Shown: positions 5,119-5,470 of the stretch, in pieces
Layout of the letters: each line of letters starts with the position of its first letter
How positions within the stretch are numbered: the first letter of the stretch is position 1
DNA from: Nitrospirota bacterium
GTDB lineage: Bacteria; Nitrospirota; Thermodesulfovibrionia; Thermodesulfovibrionales; JdFR-88
NCBI GenBank assembly: GCA_021790695.1
Contig: JAJYGJ010000067.1
Span: 1 to 5,470, forward strand
Direction of reading: 5' to 3'
Length of the DNA: 5,470 nt
The notes under the pieces: model-generated
What the model was told of the DNA's origin: nothing
Databases searched by the model: none
The model's input: the letters and a program-made list of their open reading frames with translations, nothing else
Translations under genes and position numbers: made by a program

Positions 5119-5470
5119 ATGGTTGGAAGGATAGTTTCAGTAAATGTAAGCGAAAAGAAAGGCGTCAGAAAAAGGCCGGTAAAGGAGGTCTCTCTGAAGG
5201 CCGGTTACGGGATCGAGGGAGACGCCCATGCCTCCTCCGCCTGGCACAGGCAGGTGAGTCTGCTTGCCATTGAAAGCATAAAAAAGATGCGGGACAAAGG
5301 GCTTGATGTGAAGCCAGGAGATTTTGCCGAAAATATTACAACTGAGGGGGTCGATCTCCCTGGTCTCCCTATCGGGGCGCTGCTGACGATAGGAGAAAAT
5401 ATCAAAGTAGAGGTGAGCCAGATTGGAAAAGAGTGTCATTCGCGGTGCGCCATTTATTACCAGGCGGGAG
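5119..5470 (+). CDS. MOSC-domain protein (C-terminus beyond window)
   Basis: The frame runs from the ATG at 5119 to the window edge (117 codons seen, no stop). It starts MVGRIVSVNVSEKKG and continues through the features expected of a MOSC (molybdenum cofactor sulfurase C-terminal) domain: GIEGDAHA (31-38), WHRQVSLLA (42-50), PGDFAENI (66-73), LPIG (83-86) and IGKECHSRC (102-110). C106 and C110 are candidates for the Cys involved in sulfur or cofactor handling in this superfamily. It is a soluble protein with no signal peptide. In anaerobes such proteins occur alone or fused to a MogA-like domain; the missing end prevents deciding which. It is divergent from a molybdoenzyme operon with a matching sigma-54 promoter, so a role in maturing or protecting the cofactor of that enzyme is plausible. 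No specific reaction can be assigned. Confidence 0.9.
   Translation, partial: MVGRIVSVNVSEKKGVRKRPVKEVSLKAGYGIEGDAHASSAWHRQVSLLAIESIKKMRDKGLDVKPGDFAENITTEGVDLPGLPIGALLTIGENIKVEVSQIGKECHSRCAIYYQAG

Noticed and set aside
5111..5134. Seven-codon upstream frame (ATG at 5111, TAG at 5132) overlapping the MOSC start
   Set aside because: The Shine-Dalgarno sequence abuts this ATG with 1 nt spacing, too close for efficient initiation, whereas spacing to the ATG at 5119 is ideal.
5137..5439. Minus-strand and alternative plus-strand frames over the MOSC gene
   Set aside because: They are shadows of the MOSC frame, which has recognisable conserved motifs and the best ribosome-binding site.

Overview
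The window looks like part of the genome of an anaerobic or facultatively anaerobic bacterium that respires with molybdenum enzymes. The protein style (Tat-exported TtrA-like catalytic subunit, DmsB-type ferredoxin, Cys-rich polyferredoxin, MOSC protein) and the paired -24/-12 promoters suggest Deltaproteobacteria (Desulfobacterota), Nitrospirota or a similar lineage. This assignment is inferred from family style only; no taxonomic marker is present.

Layout. Three genes read leftward (minus strand), apparently as one operon. The first is a large exported molybdopterin oxidoreductase of the tetrathionate-reductase-like branch (1780-4704). After 26 bp comes a four-cluster [4Fe-4S] electron-transfer subunit (1130-1753). 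After 74 bp containing a strong hairpin comes a polyferredoxin-like protein that runs off the left edge (1-1055). A fourth gene reads rightward from 5119 and runs off the right edge. It encodes a MOSC-domain protein, a family that handles the molybdenum cofactor or its sulfur.

The 414-bp divergent intergenic region (4705-5118) is the most information-rich part. It carries two diverging matches to the sigma-54 (-24/-12) promoter, both of the form TGGCATT-N4-TTGC with exact GG-N10-GC spacing. One serves the operon (4775-4789, minus) and one serves the MOSC gene (5021-5035, plus). Between them lie several inverted repeats, including a perfect 7-3-7 palindrome (4910-4926) placed where an enhancer-binding activator of both promoters would sit. 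The predicted MOSC transcript starts at about 5047, almost exactly at the first base of a compact foldable leader (5051-5110). That leader can form either a 9-bp GC-rich hairpin or a three-stem fold whose closing helix pairs with the Shine-Dalgarno sequence. It is a candidate cis-regulatory RNA for a molybdenum-related gene.

How the parts may work together (inference): the exported catalytic subunit exchanges electrons with an oxyanion or other substrate through the four-cluster subunit and the polyferredoxin. The divergent MOSC gene supplies or maintures the cofactor, and sigma-54 co-activates both units. The substrate cannot be determined from the sequence. No membrane-anchor (NrfD-like) gene is visible here; one could lie beyond the left edge. 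No tRNA, rRNA, CRISPR array or insertion sequence was seen.
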